Part shown: positions 44,270 to 54,521 of the stretch, piece by piece
Layout: each line of letters begins with the position of its first letter
Position numbering within the stretch: position 1 is the first letter of the stretch
Assembly: GCF_030518235.1 (NCBI RefSeq)
Contig: NZ_JAULSA010000002.1
Span: 682,001 to 746,000 of the forward strand
Direction of reading: 5' to 3'
Length of the DNA stretch: 64,000 bases
Source of the DNA: Saccharibacillus sp. CPCC 101409
GTDB taxonomy: Bacteria > Bacillota > Bacilli > Paenibacillales > Paenibacillaceae
Position numbers and translations under genes: made by a program
The notes under the pieces: generated by a model
What the model saw: the letters and a program-made list of their open reading frames with translations, nothing else
Database searches by the model: none
Told to the model about the DNA's origin: nothing

Positions 44270-45022
44270 TTGCTCGCTTTATCTGTGCTTGTAGCCGCCG
44301 TCACGCCGGGAGTGGCGCTGCTCTTTTATTTCTATCTGAAAGACAAATACGACGCGGAGCCGCTGCATTTGGTGGTGCGCGTTTTTCTGCTCGGCTTCTT
44401 GATCGTGCTGCCGATTACCATCGTGCAGCAGGGGCTGATGCAGGCGTTCGGGGACAACCCCTATCTGTTTGCTTTCGGCATTTCGTCCGCCGTCGAAGAA
44501 GCGTTCAAATGGTTTGTGCTGCTGCACTTCATCTATAACCATACCGAGTTCGACGAACCGTACGACGGCATTTTGTACGCGGTGGCCGTATCGCTCGGCT
44601 TCGCCACGTTCGAAAACATTCTCTACGCATTTACGCTGAAAGCTTCTTTCGGGGCGCTGCTGATCCGCGGACTGCTGCCGGTATCGGGACATGCGATGTT
44701 CGGCGTCGTAATGGGCTATTATATGGGACGCGCCAAATTCGCCGGCTCCGCGCAGACCCGGAAATTCCTCGCCCTGTCGCTGCTGCTGCCGTTTATGTGG
44801 CACGGCATCTACGATACGATCCTCAATACGTCCGGCCATTACTGGCTGTGGTACATCATTCCGTTCATGGTCCTGATGTGGTACGGCGGCATGGACAAAG
44901 TGGTCAAAGCCAACAACCGCTCGCCTTTCCGTTTTTTGCGAAAAGACGATCACCGGGACGGCATCGTATCCGGCGGAGCCGCCGTTCCTCCCGCCGCCGC
45001 GCGGGAGAAAAAAGAAGCCTGA
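44270..45022 (+). CDS. prsW: PrsW-family intramembrane protease
   Basis: 250 aa, multi-span. Glutamic protease motif SAVEEAFKWF plus FATFEN and SGHAMFG. PrsW cleaves anti-sigma factors such as RsiW. TTG at 44270 (LALSVLVAA) is 7 nt after AAAGGGGG and aligns with known starts; the frame opens at 44249. sleB and ypeB, next in Bacillus, are absent. Confidence 0.85.
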   Translation: MLALSVLVAAVTPGVALLFYFYLKDKYDAEPLHLVVRVFLLGFLIVLPITIVQQGLMQAFGDNPYLFAFGISSAVEEAFKWFVLLHFIYNHTEFDEPYDGILYAVAVSLGFATFENILYAFTLKASFGALLIRGLLPVSGHAMFGVVMGYYMGRAKFAGSAQTRKFLALSLLLPFMWHGIYDTILNTSGHYWLWYIIPFMVLMWYGGMDKVVKANNRSPFRFLRKDDHRDGIVSGGAAVPPAAAREKKEA

Positions 45023-45046
45023 GTTTCGCTCCGCCGCGCGCAATCG

Positions 45047-45073
45047 AAAGGTCCGGGCTCCGGACCTTTTTTT
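45047..45073 (+). terminator. Terminator of mecB-prsW
   Basis: AAAGGTCCGG-GCT-CCGGACCTTT followed by TTTT. Confidence 0.85.
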
Positions 45074-45212
45074 GTGTTCATTTTCGCCGCGGCAAGCTCA
45101 CAACCTTCCGGCTTCGTGCTATACTGGGAAAACCGAACCGGGGAATGCGTCCGCCCGGACTTCTTCCGCGCGTTCGGGATTAAAGGTCTAATTGAAGGCG
45201 GGCGATCACAAG

Positions 45213-45854
45213 ATGTATCCGAAAACCAATGAAATGCTGTTTATGCTGCCCGTATCCATGGAAGCCAACGAGGAGAACGAACACCGTTCCCGCATTTCCG
45301 AAATCGAAGAAAACGCCATGCTCGTCGAGCTTCCGATCCGCGCCGGCCGGATGAGCAGACTTCGCCTCGGCGAAGAACTTTCGGTCTACCATATGACGGA
45401 AGACGGCATCAAATACTATTTCACTTCGCACGTGCTGGGCTATCAGGACGATTCGGTTCCGCTGATGAGAATCAGCAAGCCGCTGCCGGAAGACATTTCC
45501 AAAGTGCAGCGCCGGCACTATCTGCGCGTTCCCGCCCGGGTCGAAATCGCCCTGCAGGCGCCGGAGTTCCATTTTACGGCGCTCACGTCGGATCTCAGCG
45601 GCGGAGGATTGTCGTTCGTGGCGGATGCCGGACATCCGGTCCAGGTCAACCAGGAGATCAGCGGCTGGATTCTGCTGGCTTACAAAAGCGGAAGCGTCGA
45701 CCACGTTGCTTTTGCCGGGGAAGTGCTGCGGATCAAGGAACCGGGCAGCGGCCGCAATACGGTCAGCATACGTTTTACGCGCGTGGCCGACACGGAACGG
45801 CAAAAATTGATCCGCTACTGCTTCGAACGGCAGCTGGACTTTCGCAACCGCTAG
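45213..45854 (+). CDS. ypfA: Flagellar brake PilZ protein (YpfA/YcgR-like)
   Basis: 213 aa. YcgR N-terminal domain and a PilZ domain with c-di-GMP motifs RRHYLRV (RxxxR) and DLSGGGLSF (DxSxxG). Slows motility when c-di-GMP is high. ATG at 45213 is preceded by AAGGCGGG. An in-frame TTG at 45192 is less likely. Confidence 0.86.
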   Translation: MYPKTNEMLFMLPVSMEANEENEHRSRISEIEENAMLVELPIRAGRMSRLRLGEELSVYHMTEDGIKYYFTSHVLGYQDDSVPLMRISKPLPEDISKVQRRHYLRVPARVEIALQAPEFHFTALTSDLSGGGLSFVADAGHPVQVNQEISGWILLAYKSGSVDHVAFAGEVLRIKEPGSGRNTVSIRFTRVADTERQKLIRYCFERQLDFRNR

Positions 45855-46032
45855 GTTCCGAACGTTTCGCGGATGAAGGTGAGGTTTTTTTGCGCTTTCA
45901 TTCGTTGACGTTTTGCAAATCGGCTTTCGTTATGTTATAATTTTATTATCGCAGGCCCAGCCTGCTTTTTTATTGATTGACAAGCCTGTCCGACTTTCTA
46001 CTCGGCGGGCGGTTTCGAGGAGGAATGCCCCC

Positions 46033-46734
46033 TTGTCCAGTTTGAACGGGGAACGGGAGTTCAGAATCAACATCGCAATCGACGGACCCGCGGGAGCGGG
46101 GAAAAGTACGGTTGCGCGCAAGGTGGCCAAGCGCCTGTCCTATGTTTATGTCGATACCGGCGCTATGTACCGGGCCGTAACGTGGGATATGCTGAACGCG
46201 GGCATAGAAGCGGACGACGAAGCCGCGGTTCTCGAACGCATGGGTTTGCTGGACGTGGAACTCGTTCCGGGAGAAGACGGGCAGAGAGTACGGCTTTCCG
46301 GCCGTGACGTGACCGACGAAATCCGGTCGCTTGCCGTCAGCCGGACGGTTTCCCGATATGCGCAAATCGAGGGGCTGCGTGCGGAACTATCCGCCGCACA
46401 GCGGCAAATGGCTTTACGCAAAGGCGTCGTGATGGACGGACGCGATATCGGAACCACCGTGCTTCCCGATGCCGAAGTCAAGATCTTTATGACGGCAACC
46501 GTCGAAGAGCGCGCGCTGCGCAGATTCCGCGAACTGCCGGAATCGGAAGCCATCACGCTGCAACAGCTTGAACGCGAGATCGCGGAACGGGACGAATTGG
46601 ACCGCAATCGCGAAGTGTCTCCGCTTGTATGCGCGGAAGACGCCATTGTCCTCGATACGACGCTGATGTCCATCGAAGAAGTGGCGGACGCGATCGCAAG
46701 CGAGGCCGAGCGGATTCTCGCCCGGGTTAACTGA
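46033..46734 (+). CDS. cmk: Cytidylate kinase
   Basis: 233 aa. P-loop GPAGAGKST, DTGAMYRAVTW, DGRDIGTTVLPDA. Phosphorylates CMP and dCMP. TTG start 7 nt after GAGGAGGAA; ORF to 45913 is leader. Next gene is the S1-domain protein. Confidence 0.92.
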   Translation: MSSLNGEREFRINIAIDGPAGAGKSTVARKVAKRLSYVYVDTGAMYRAVTWDMLNAGIEADDEAAVLERMGLLDVELVPGEDGQRVRLSGRDVTDEIRSLAVSRTVSRYAQIEGLRAELSAAQRQMALRKGVVMDGRDIGTTVLPDAEVKIFMTATVEERALRRFRELPESEAITLQQLEREIAERDELDRNREVSPLVCAEDAIVLDTTLMSIEEVADAIASEAERILARVN

Positions 46735-46830
46735 GGCGCGAAGTTCGGAATGAATCAAACGGAAACAGTTTTGAACCCTGCGCTAAGCGGGTTTAAATAT
46801 GAGGGTTTTGAATCGAGGAGGGTATTGAAC

Positions 46831-48123
46831 ATGTCGGAAGAGACAAGAAATGAAAATCAAGAAGAAGTAGTAAGCCAGGAAGTAAACGAAGAAACGGTTA
46901 CGCAGGATCAGCTGGACCAAGCCGTCGCTGTCAAAAAGGGCGACACGGTTACAGGTACAATCGTCAAATTGGACGATGACCAGGCGTACGTCAGCATCGG
47001 TTATAAATATGACGGTACAATCTCGTCGCGCGAATTGGACGAAGATGCGGCTGTCGGCCAAGAAGTAACGGCCAAAGTTGTCAGCATCAACGACAATAAA
47101 GAACAGCTTATCCTGTCCAAAAAAGCGATCGACGGCGACAAAGCCTGGGATCAGCTCGAAGAGAAATTCGCGAGCAAAGAAATCTTCGAAGTCAAGATCA
47201 CGGACGTCGTAAAAGGCGGCATCGTGGCTGACGTAGGCGTTCGCGCATTCATCCCTGCCTCGATGGTCGAGCGTCATTTCGTCGAAGACTTCAAAGACTA
47301 CAAAGGCCGCACAATCCGCGTTCGCGTCAAAGAACTCGATCGTGAAAACAACAAAGTCATTCTGTCCGCGAAGGACGTTCTGGAAGAAGAATTCGAAGCC
47401 AACAAGCAGCAGGTGATGGCCGATCTTCAAGAAGGACAAGTCATCGAAGGCAAAGTGCAGCGTCTGACCCAATTCGGCGCATTCGTGGACGTAGGCGGCG
47501 TTGACGGCCTGGTTCACGTTTCCGAAATGGCTTGGCATCATGTCGACAAGCCTGCCGATGCGGTATCCGAAGGCGAAACCGTTAAGGTTAAAGTCCTCAA
47601 AGTGGATCCGGAAAAAGGCAAAATCAGCCTGAGCATCAAAGCGGCGACTCCGGGACCTTGGGAATCGGCTTCCGAGAAGTTCAGCCAAGGTGATGTCATC
47701 AGCGGCGAAGTCAAACGTCTCGTGCCTTTCGGCGCATTCGTGGAAATCGCTCCTGGCGTAGAAGGCCTGGTTCACATCTCGCAAATTTCGCACAAGCACA
47801 TCGGTACGCCTCAGGAAGTTCTTCAAGAAGGACAAACCGTTCAAGTTAAAGTACTGGACGTTAATCCTTCGGAAAAACGCATCAGCCTGAGCATCAAAGA
47901 AACCGAAGAAGCTCCTGTGGGCGAAGCTCGCGCCGAAAGACCGGAAAGAACCGACAGACCGGAAAGATCGAACAAAGGCGGTCGCGGCGATAAAGGTCCT
48001 CGCGTCGAGAAAATCGACAATCCTAACGTTTCGCTGAGCAATCAGGGCATGAACGTATCGCTGGGCGAACGTTTCGGCGACCTGAGCGCGCTCAAAGAAA
48101 AACTGGGTCAATCCGAAGAGTAA
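46831..48123 (+). CDS. ypfD: Ribosomal protein S1-like RNA-binding protein (YpfD)
   Basis: 430 aa with four S1 domains (about 45-110, 125-195, 210-280, 297-365) such as [20 protein letters not shown] and [20 protein letters not shown] basic, glutamate-rich linker follows. Binds RNA; non-ribosomal in Bacillus. ATG after GAGGAGGG. Uses more A/T-ending codons than neighbours, as in highly expressed genes. Confidence 0.9.
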   Translation: MSEETRNENQEEVVSQEVNEETVTQDQLDQAVAVKKGDTVTGTIVKLDDDQAYVSIGYKYDGTISSRELDEDAAVGQEVTAKVVSINDNKEQLILSKKAIDGDKAWDQLEEKFASKEIFEVKITDVVKGGIVADVGVRAFIPASMVERHFVEDFKDYKGRTIRVRVKELDRENNKVILSAKDVLEEEFEANKQQVMADLQEGQVIEGKVQRLTQFGAFVDVGGVDGLVHVSEMAWHHVDKPADAVSEGETVKVKVLKVDPEKGKISLSIKAATPGPWESASEKFSQGDVISGEVKRLVPFGAFVEIAPGVEGLVHISQISHKHIGTPQEVLQEGQTVQVKVLDVNPSEKRISLSIKETEEAPVGEARAERPERTDRPERSNKGGRGDKGPRVEKIDNPNVSLSNQGMNVSLGERFGDLSALKEKLGQSEE

Positions 48124-48153
48124 TCTCGCGCATTTTATGAACGCATAGCATAG

Positions 48154-48255
48154 TACCTTGTCAACGCTAAAAGTAAGGTTACGCCTCCCTGAATCGCACC
48201 TAAAACGTGTGCGTTTCAGTTGAACGTAAACCTCTGATTAAGGGTTGACAAGGTA
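48154..48255. repeat. About 100-bp palindromic element between ypfD and der
   Basis: TACCTTGTCAAC (48154-48165) and GTTGACAAGGTA (48244-48255), 12 bp perfect; inner stem AGGTTACG with CGTAAACCT, one bulge. No coding frame. Confidence 0.6.
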
Positions 48256-48266
48256 ATAGTTTCGAG

Positions 48267-48299
48267 CAAACGGCGAACCCGCTGCGGGTTCGCCGTTTG
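48267..48299 (+). terminator. Stable hairpin after ypfD
   Basis: CAAACGGCGAACCCGC-T-GCGGGTTCGCCGTTTG, perfect 16-bp stem but no T-tract, so the terminator role is tentative. Confidence 0.5.
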
Positions 48300-48441
48300 T
48301 GCAGTATAAGGATGGATCGGCTCAGCAGACCGGCGTCTTTATATGCCGACGAGAAACGGGCGCCGCTCCCTGGGGGACTGGTGCATCCGTTTCTTGTTAT
48401 GTAAACGGAAAGTTCGGGCAAGTCATTAAGGAGGAATACTC

Positions 48442-49767
48442 ATGGCAAGAGCGGTAGTGGCGATCGTCGGACGGCCGAACGTCGGCAAATCCACGATCTT
48501 CAATCGCATTATCGGCGACCGCCTCTCTATCGTCGAAGACAAGCCGGGCGTCACGCGCGACCGGATCTACGGTGTCGGCGAATGGAACGGCAGGTCGTTC
48601 AGTATTATCGATACCGGGGGAATCGAGCTTAACGAAGACCAGATTCTCAAATCGATCAAAGCCCAGGCGGAGCTGGCGATCGAGGAAGCGGATGTCATCG
48701 TTCTGATGTGCGACGCGAAAGCGGGACTTACCCAGTCGGATTCGGAAGTGGCCGAGCTGTTGTACCGGTCCAAAAAGCCAATTGTGCTGGCAGTCAACAA
48801 AGTCGACAATATGAGCCGGATGGACGATACGTACGAGTTCTACAATCTGGGGCTCGGCGATCCGATCGGTGTATCGGGCGCGCACGGCAGCGGCGTGGGC
48901 GATCTGCTTGACGCGATCGTGGAGAACCTGCCGGATACCGAAGAAGAAGAATACGACGAAGATGTGATTCGCGTCGCTCTGATCGGACGGCCGAATGTCG
49001 GCAAGTCCTCGCTCGTCAATGCGCTGCTTGGCGAGCAGCGCGTCATTGTCAGCGATGTGGCCGGCACGACGCGCGACGCGATCGATACGGAATTCGAGCG
49101 CGACGGACAGCGCTATGTGCTGATCGATACGGCCGGCATGCGCAAACGCGGTAAAGTGTACGAGAACCTGGAGAAGTACAGCGTGATGCGCGCCATGCGC
49201 GCGATCGAGCGCGCGGACGTCGTTGCCGTCGTGATCAACGGCGAAGAAGGCATCATCGAGCAGGACAAACATATCGCGGGTTATGCGCTCGAAGCCGGCA
49301 AGGCTTCGGTCTTTGTCGTGAACAAATGGGACGTCGTCGAAAAAGACGACAAAACGATGCATCATTTCGAGCAAAGCATCCGCAATCATTTTCTGTTTAT
49401 GACGTATGCGCCGGTGGTGTTCTTGTCGGCGTTGACGGGTCAGCGCGTGCACAAGCTGCTTCCGGTCGTCGACCGGGCCGCGGAACAGCACTCCCGCCGC
49501 ATCCCTACCGGGCTGCTCAACGACGTCATCTCCGACGCCGTCGCGATCAATCCGCCGCCGACGGACAAAGGCCGCCGCATGCGGATCAACTATGCGACCC
49601 AGGTCGCCGTCAAGCCTCCAACGATCGTTGTATTCGTCAACGCGCCGGAACTGATGCACTTTTCTTACGAGCGTTATTTGGAGAACAAGATCCGGGCCGC
49701 TTTCGACTTCGAAGGGACGCCGATCCGCATCTTCACCAGACGCAAATCCGAAGATAAAGAAGGATAA
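48442..49767 (+). CDS. der: Ribosome-assembly GTPase Der (EngA)
   Basis: 441 aa with two GTPase domains (GRPNVGKST at 9-17; GRPNVGKSS at about 182-190), each with G2-G4 motifs, and a KH-like domain. Needed for 50S assembly. ATG follows AAGGAGGA. Followed by plsY and gpsA. Confidence 0.96.
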   Translation: MARAVVAIVGRPNVGKSTIFNRIIGDRLSIVEDKPGVTRDRIYGVGEWNGRSFSIIDTGGIELNEDQILKSIKAQAELAIEEADVIVLMCDAKAGLTQSDSEVAELLYRSKKPIVLAVNKVDNMSRMDDTYEFYNLGLGDPIGVSGAHGSGVGDLLDAIVENLPDTEEEEYDEDVIRVALIGRPNVGKSSLVNALLGEQRVIVSDVAGTTRDAIDTEFERDGQRYVLIDTAGMRKRGKVYENLEKYSVMRAMRAIERADVVAVVINGEEGIIEQDKHIAGYALEAGKASVFVVNKWDVVEKDDKTMHHFEQSIRNHFLFMTYAPVVFLSALTGQRVHKLLPVVDRAAEQHSRRIPTGLLNDVISDAVAINPPPTDKGRRMRINYATQVAVKPPTIVVFVNAPELMHFSYERYLENKIRAAFDFEGTPIRIFTRRKSEDKEG

Positions 49768-49805
49768 GCAACCGAAAAGTCCATTTTCGCGAAGGGGAGC
49801 GAACC

Positions 49806-50444
49806 ATGATATTATCGGTAATCGCGATCGCAGCCGCCTATCTGCTCGGCTCGGTCAGCTTCAGCGTGCTGTTTGCGCGGCTGTTTAAAGGCATCGATAT
49901 TCGCCAGCACGGCAGCGGCAACGCGGGGGCGACCAATACGCTGCGGGTGCTGGGCAAAGGACCGGCCATTCTGGTACTTGCGCTCGATATCTGCAAAGGC
50001 ATCCTGGCCGTCTGGCTCGGACGCTGGCTGGCGCCGGATTACGAGTGGACGCCGGCGCTTGCCGGTCTGGCCGCGGTCGTCGGCCATAACTGGCCGCTGT
50101 ATTTCCATTTTAGAGGCGGCAAAGGTATTGCGACGACGATCGGCATGCTGTCGACGCTGTGTTTTCCCCCGGCTCTTTGCGCAGGCGCGATTGCGATCCT
50201 GTCGATCGTGCTGACGCGCTACGTTTCGCTCGGCTCGCTGCTGTTTGTGACGCTGACGCCCGTTTTTCTGGTCGTGTACCGGCTTGCGGGCTGGCATGAT
50301 TATTCGAACGCGGTGCTGATCGTCGGCATCCTGATCTGGGCGCTGGCCGTATGGAGACACCGCGGCAATCTGGTCAAGCTGAAAAACGGAACCGAGAACA
50401 AGCTGGGCTCCAAGTCCGGCGGGAAGGAGCGCAGCCTTGGCTAA
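49806..50444 (+). CDS. plsY: Acyl-phosphate glycerol-3-phosphate acyltransferase PlsY
   Basis: 212 aa, five membrane spans. Conserved loops HGSGNAGATNTLRVLG, GHNWPLYFHFRGGKG. Makes lysophosphatidic acid from acyl phosphate. ATG after GGGGAGCG; overlaps gpsA by 8 bp. Confidence 0.93.
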   Translation: MILSVIAIAAAYLLGSVSFSVLFARLFKGIDIRQHGSGNAGATNTLRVLGKGPAILVLALDICKGILAVWLGRWLAPDYEWTPALAGLAAVVGHNWPLYFHFRGGKGIATTIGMLSTLCFPPALCAGAIAILSIVLTRYVSLGSLLFVTLTPVFLVVYRLAGWHDYSNAVLIVGILIWALAVWRHRGNLVKLKNGTENKLGSKSGGKERSLG

Positions 50445-51477
50445 AAAAGTATGCGTACTCGTAGCCGGCAGCTGGGGAACGGCCCTGGCGATGGTGCTGG
50501 CCGACAACGGCCACGACGTTTGGATGTGGGCGCGCGGAGAAGAGCAGGTGCGGGAGATCAACGAGCAGCGCGAAAATTCACGTTTTCTGCCCGGGGTGAA
50601 GCTTCCGCAGGGGCTTCGCGCTACAACGGATATGGAAGAAGCGGTGCGGGGCGCGGAAGCGGTCGTGATCGCTTCGCCGTCCAAAGCAATGCGCGAAGTG
50701 GCGCGGACGCTCAAGCCTTTTTGGCACGCAGACATGCTCTGCGTGCACGCAACCAAAGGCATGGAACTGGAATCGCTGAAGCGGATGTCGACCGTGATCG
50801 CGGAGGAACTGGGCTGCGAAGAGCGGAAGATCGGCGTTATCTGCGGTCCGAGCCACGCGGAAGAAGTGGCGCGCCGGCGTCCGACGACGATCGTCGTCGC
50901 CTCGGCGGAAGAAGACGAAGCGCAGCGTGCGCAGAATCTGCTGATGAACGCTTATTTCCGCGTTTATACGAACCGGGACGTACTGGGAGCGGAACTGGCC
51001 GGCGCGTTCAAAAATATTATTGCGCTCGGCGCGGGATTGTCGGACGGTCTGGAGAACGGCGACAACGCCAAAGCGGCGCTGCTCACCCGGGGGCTGGCGG
51101 AGATTACCCGCGTCGGCACGGAAATGGGCGCGAATCCGCTTACTTTCGCGGGCCTGGCCGGCGTAGGCGATCTGGTCGTCACGGCCACAAGCAAGCACAG
51201 CCGGAACTGGCGCGCGGGCTATATGCTGGGTCAGGGCAAGCCGCTCGAAGAGGTGCTCGAATCGATGGGCATGGTCGTGGAAGGCATTCGCACGACAGAA
51301 GCCGCGCACAGCATTTCGCAAAAGTACAAAGTCCAGATGCCGATCGCGGAACAGCTGTATCACGTTTTGTTCGAAGGTCTCGATCCCAAAACGGCTGTCG
51401 AAGCGCTGATGGGACGCGGACCCAAAACCGAGATGGAAATGATGTCCCAGGAAACGTGGGAGCAGTGGCATACGTAA
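50437..51477 (+). CDS. gpsA: NAD(P)+-dependent glycerol-3-phosphate dehydrogenase
   Basis: 346 aa. VLVAGSWGTALAMVLADNGH; ICGPSHAEEV; GAFKNIIALGAGL (catalytic Lys); EGIRTT. Supplies glycerol 3-phosphate for lipids. TTG start after GGAAGGAG. The dinucleotide loop reads VAGSWGT where most members have GAGSWGT. Confidence 0.92.
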   Translation: MAKKVCVLVAGSWGTALAMVLADNGHDVWMWARGEEQVREINEQRENSRFLPGVKLPQGLRATTDMEEAVRGAEAVVIASPSKAMREVARTLKPFWHADMLCVHATKGMELESLKRMSTVIAEELGCEERKIGVICGPSHAEEVARRRPTTIVVASAEEDEAQRAQNLLMNAYFRVYTNRDVLGAELAGAFKNIIALGAGLSDGLENGDNAKAALLTRGLAEITRVGTEMGANPLTFAGLAGVGDLVVTATSKHSRNWRAGYMLGQGKPLEEVLESMGMVVEGIRTTEAAHSISQKYKVQMPIAEQLYHVLFEGLDPKTAVEALMGRGPKTEMEMMSQETWEQWHT

Positions 51478-51538
51478 AACGCGGTTTCCGGCATTTTCGG
51501 TCCGGAAACGGACGGAATCGGAAGGGGCGTCGCTTGCT

Positions 51539-51934
51539 ATGAATACGGATCGGGCGAATGCGCCGGTAACGGGCAAACACACCGTACTGTTTCTGCCGGC
51601 GGGAATTACGGTCGAAGTGCAGGCCGGGACGACTCTGCTGGCGGCCGCGCGCCGGGCGAAGGTGCATCTGCCGGTGCGCTGCGAAGGGAAGATGGGCTGT
51701 TTGATGTGCAAGCTGCAGATCGTGTCCGATCCGCCCGGCGTACTTCCGCCCGCCGAAGGCGAGCGGCGCAAACTGGGCGCCTCGATAAACGGCGGAACGC
51801 GTCTGGCCTGCCAGGCCCGGGTCTGCGGCAGCGTATCGGCGGAGGTTCCGGAAGACCCGCTCAAACGGGCGGTCCGGCTGCAGCTGGAGCGTAAGCCGCA
51901 GGAAGAAGACGATTTTTTCGGCTTCAATTTCTGA
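51539..51934 (+). CDS. 2Fe-2S ferredoxin-like protein
   Basis: 131 aa. Plant-type ferredoxin fold with four cluster Cys: CEGKMGCLMC (C-x5-C-x2-C) and LACQARV. Acidic/basic C-terminal tail ends in FFGFNF. Electron carrier of unknown partner. spoIVA normally follows in relatives but here hup does. Confidence 0.82.
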   Translation: MNTDRANAPVTGKHTVLFLPAGITVEVQAGTTLLAAARRAKVHLPVRCEGKMGCLMCKLQIVSDPPGVLPPAEGERRKLGASINGGTRLACQARVCGSVSAEVPEDPLKRAVRLQLERKPQEEDDFFGFNF

Positions 51935-51971
51935 GCCGCATGTTAAATCTGCCGACTTGCTTACGAAACGC

Positions 51972-52000
51972 TTGAAATTATAAGGCCGGTGTATTACTAT
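51972..52000 (+). promoter_or_regulatory. hup promoter
   Basis: TTGAAA (51972-51977), 17-nt spacer, TACTAT (51995-52000), 163 bp before hup. Confidence 0.55.
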
Positions 52001-52162
52001 ATGTGTGTTGCCTTTTAGGAACGCAAGTTCTGGGCAGTTTGAGACTTCCGGCCTTTACTCCGCGCTGCGGTTGGTTTTCAGGGTAATCGGAAAGACCAAA
52101 TACGCCGTATCGGCGGGCACTCGGACGAGTGCCGGGTATGATTGTAACGGGAGGTGAAACGC

Positions 52163-52435
52163 ATGAACAAATCTGATCTGATCAACCAGGTTGCCGACGC
52201 ATCGGAGCTTGGCAAGAAAGAAGCGACCAAAGCGGTTGACGCCGTTTTCGAAGCAATCTCCACCGCTCTTCAGAACGGTGAAAAAGTCCAGCTCGTCGGA
52301 TTCGGAAACTTCGAGATTCGCGAACGTTCCGCCCGTAAAGGACGCAACCCGCAAACCGGCGACGAGATCGAAATCCCGGCTAGCAAGATTCCTGCTTTCA
52401 AACCGGGCAAAGCCCTCAAAGACGGAATTAAATAA
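52163..52435 (+). CDS. hup: DNA-binding protein HU
   Basis: 90 aa. [39 protein letters not shown] (beta-arm) and [20 protein letters not shown]. Bends and compacts DNA. ATG after GGGAGGTG. Confidence 0.97.
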   Translation: MNKSDLINQVADASELGKKEATKAVDAVFEAISTALQNGEKVQLVGFGNFEIRERSARKGRNPQTGDEIEIPASKIPAFKPGKALKDGIK

Positions 52436-52506
52436 AATCTACATAATCCTTTCGGGGATTGAAGATTTTCGAACGTTTCGGCCCGCTGGATACCGGAACG
52501 CTGGGG

Positions 52507-52547
52507 AAAAGCCCGTGAATATTCATTCACGGCTTTTCTTTTTTTTG
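52507..52547 (+). terminator. Terminator of hup
   Basis: AAAAGCCCGTGAAT and ATTCACGGCTTTT pair with one bulged C and are followed by a long T-tract. Confidence 0.8.
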
Positions 52548-52626
52548 CTCAAGCCCGCCGGTTGACAAGCGCTCCCGGCATTTGCCATCATAAATAGACC
52601 AGAGAACGATCGAAGAAGGGAGCGGC

Positions 52627-52857
52627 ATGAATATGGAACAATCGGAAAAAGCGGATTACATTGTAGTCAAAGCGCACGAAAACGGCGTACACGTCATCGG
52701 TTTGACCCGGGGGCAGGATACCCGGTTTCATCATACGGAAAAGCTCGACAAAGGCGAAGTGCTGATTGCGCAGTTCACCGACCATACGTCGGCGATCAAA
52801 GTGCGCGGCAAAGCGACCGTTTTTACCAAGCACGGAAGCATCGATACGGACGTCTGA
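52627..52857 (+). CDS. mtrB: trp RNA-binding attenuation protein (TRAP)
   Basis: 76 aa. [30 protein letters not shown] and [11 protein letters not shown] match TRAP, which forms an 11-mer that binds GAG/UAG repeats when tryptophan is bound. ATG 52627 or 52633 after AAGGGAG. A GAG-rich leader precedes trpD at 62.2 kb. mtrA is not next to it. Confidence 0.92.
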   Translation: MNMEQSEKADYIVVKAHENGVHVIGLTRGQDTRFHHTEKLDKGEVLIAQFTDHTSAIKVRGKATVFTKHGSIDTDV

Positions 52858-52991
52858 ACCGCGTTTCCGAAAGAATAGACGGGGATTTGTGAGCGTACGC
52901 CTTTCGTAGTTCTTGCGAAAAGCTTATGCTATAATAGAAAAGATTGTGACAAAATTAGCGTTGAACGTTGGAAAAGGTCGGAGGCTTATTG

Positions 52992-53804
52992 ATGAAACCC
53001 TACTGCGTACCGGAGAAAACCGAGAAGTATATCGGGTATGACATGATTCAGAACCATACGGACATCCCGGCTCTGCCTGACGCCCGGCTGCGTCTTCTGC
53101 ACGCCTTTCTCGAAGCTTCCCCCGCGGCGGCCAAGAGCGAAGTGTACGGAACCGTAACCGCGCTGCTGCAGGTCGGGCTCGATATTCACGACCGGGTCGC
53201 GCCGGGGGACGACAGCGAAGAAGAGCGCGCAATGCGTTCCAGACAGCTGAAAGTCCTGGCGGGCGATTATTACAGCAGCCGTTTCTACGAACTGCTGGCC
53301 GGAGCGGGCGAGATCGGCATGGTGGCCGAGCTCAGCCGGGCGATTGCCGACGTCAACCGCCGCAAGATGGAGCTTTACCTGCGCATGCAGCGGGAGCCGC
53401 AGCTCGGCCTGGACGATTATCTGAACGAAATGGCCGGGCTCAAAGCCCGGCTGTTCGAGGGCTTCGACGGTCTGCTGGACGGGCCGCTGCTGCCGCACTG
53501 GAACAGACTGCTTACGCTGGTCTCGCTGCATGAAGCGGCGGCCGAGGAACTGCAGGCGGCCGGCGACCGGCAGGCTTACGAGGGGCTTACTTTCCGCGGC
53601 GGCAGCGCCGCGGGATCGCCGGAAGACGCGGAAGCGCTGCGCGAGCGGCTCTCGAGGCAGCTGCGGCGGACGGCCGCGGACTTCGAAGCCGCGGTCTCGG
53701 AACTGCCCGGCGGGATCGACGTTCAAGCGCTGCGTCTTCTGACGGAGCGGTTTGCGGCGTCGGCCGGCGGGGCGGACGAAGCGAAAGGCGAGGTGAAAGA
53801 ATAA
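52992..53804 (+). CDS. hepS: Heptaprenyl diphosphate synthase component I
   Basis: 270 aa. HepS-type helical regulatory subunit ([18 protein letters not shown]) that works with HepT. ATG after GGAGG. TATAAT lies at about 52930. Its stop overlaps menG. Confidence 0.86.
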   Translation: MKPYCVPEKTEKYIGYDMIQNHTDIPALPDARLRLLHAFLEASPAAAKSEVYGTVTALLQVGLDIHDRVAPGDDSEEERAMRSRQLKVLAGDYYSSRFYELLAGAGEIGMVAELSRAIADVNRRKMELYLRMQREPQLGLDDYLNEMAGLKARLFEGFDGLLDGPLLPHWNRLLTLVSLHEAAAEELQAAGDRQAYEGLTFRGGSAAGSPEDAEALRERLSRQLRRTAADFEAAVSELPGGIDVQALRLLTERFAASAGGADEAKGEVKE

Positions 53805-54520
53805 TGGCGGATTCGACCAAACCGAAAGAGGAGTTCGTTCACGACGTCTTTCAGCAGATTGCGCCGAAATACGACCGGATGAACAATATCATAAGCTTTA
53901 ACCGCCATAAATCGTGGCGCAAATTCGCCATGCGCAAAATGGCGGTCTCGCCGGGCGACAGCGCGATCGATCTGTGCTGCGGCACCTGCGATTGGACGAT
54001 CAGCCTGGCGGAAGCGAGCAAGGGCGGCCCGATTACGGGACTGGATTTCAGCGAAGCCATGCTGGACGTGGGCCGGGAGAAAGTATCCCGCGCGCCGCAC
54101 GGGAAAGACATTACGCTGGTTCAGGGCAATGCGATGGAACTGCCGTTTGCCGACAATTCCTTCGACTACGCGACGATCGGCTTCGGCCTGCGCAATGTGC
54201 CGGATCTGGTGCAGGTGCTCAAGGAAATGCGCCGCGTCGTCAAGCCCGGCGGCATGGTCGTCTGCCTGGAAGTCTCCAAGCCGACCGCCCAGCCGTTCAA
54301 AGGCCTGTATTACTTTTACTTCGATCGGGTGCTGCCGGTGTTCGGCAAAGTATTCGCCAAAAGCTACGAGCAGTACAAATGGCTGCCGGAATCGCTGAAG
54401 CCGTTCCCCGGCCGCAAAGAACTGGCGAATATTTTTCGCGAGGTGGGTCTTCAGCGGGTCGAGGATTATCCGCTGACCGGCGGGGTCGCCGCGCTGCATA
54501 TCGGAACGAAGGAGAAATAA
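53804..54520 (+). CDS. menG: Demethylmenaquinone methyltransferase
   Basis: 238 aa (UbiE/MenG). SAM motif [15 protein letters not shown]; the second CGT position reads CGTCDW rather than CGTGDW. Other motifs: [25 protein letters not shown]. Methylates demethylmenaquinone. ATG overlaps hepS stop. Confidence 0.93.
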   Translation: MADSTKPKEEFVHDVFQQIAPKYDRMNNIISFNRHKSWRKFAMRKMAVSPGDSAIDLCCGTCDWTISLAEASKGGPITGLDFSEAMLDVGREKVSRAPHGKDITLVQGNAMELPFADNSFDYATIGFGLRNVPDLVQVLKEMRRVVKPGGMVVCLEVSKPTAQPFKGLYYFYFDRVLPVFGKVFAKSYEQYKWLPESLKPFPGRKELANIFREVGLQRVEDYPLTGGVAALHIGTKEK

Positions 54521-54521
54521 A

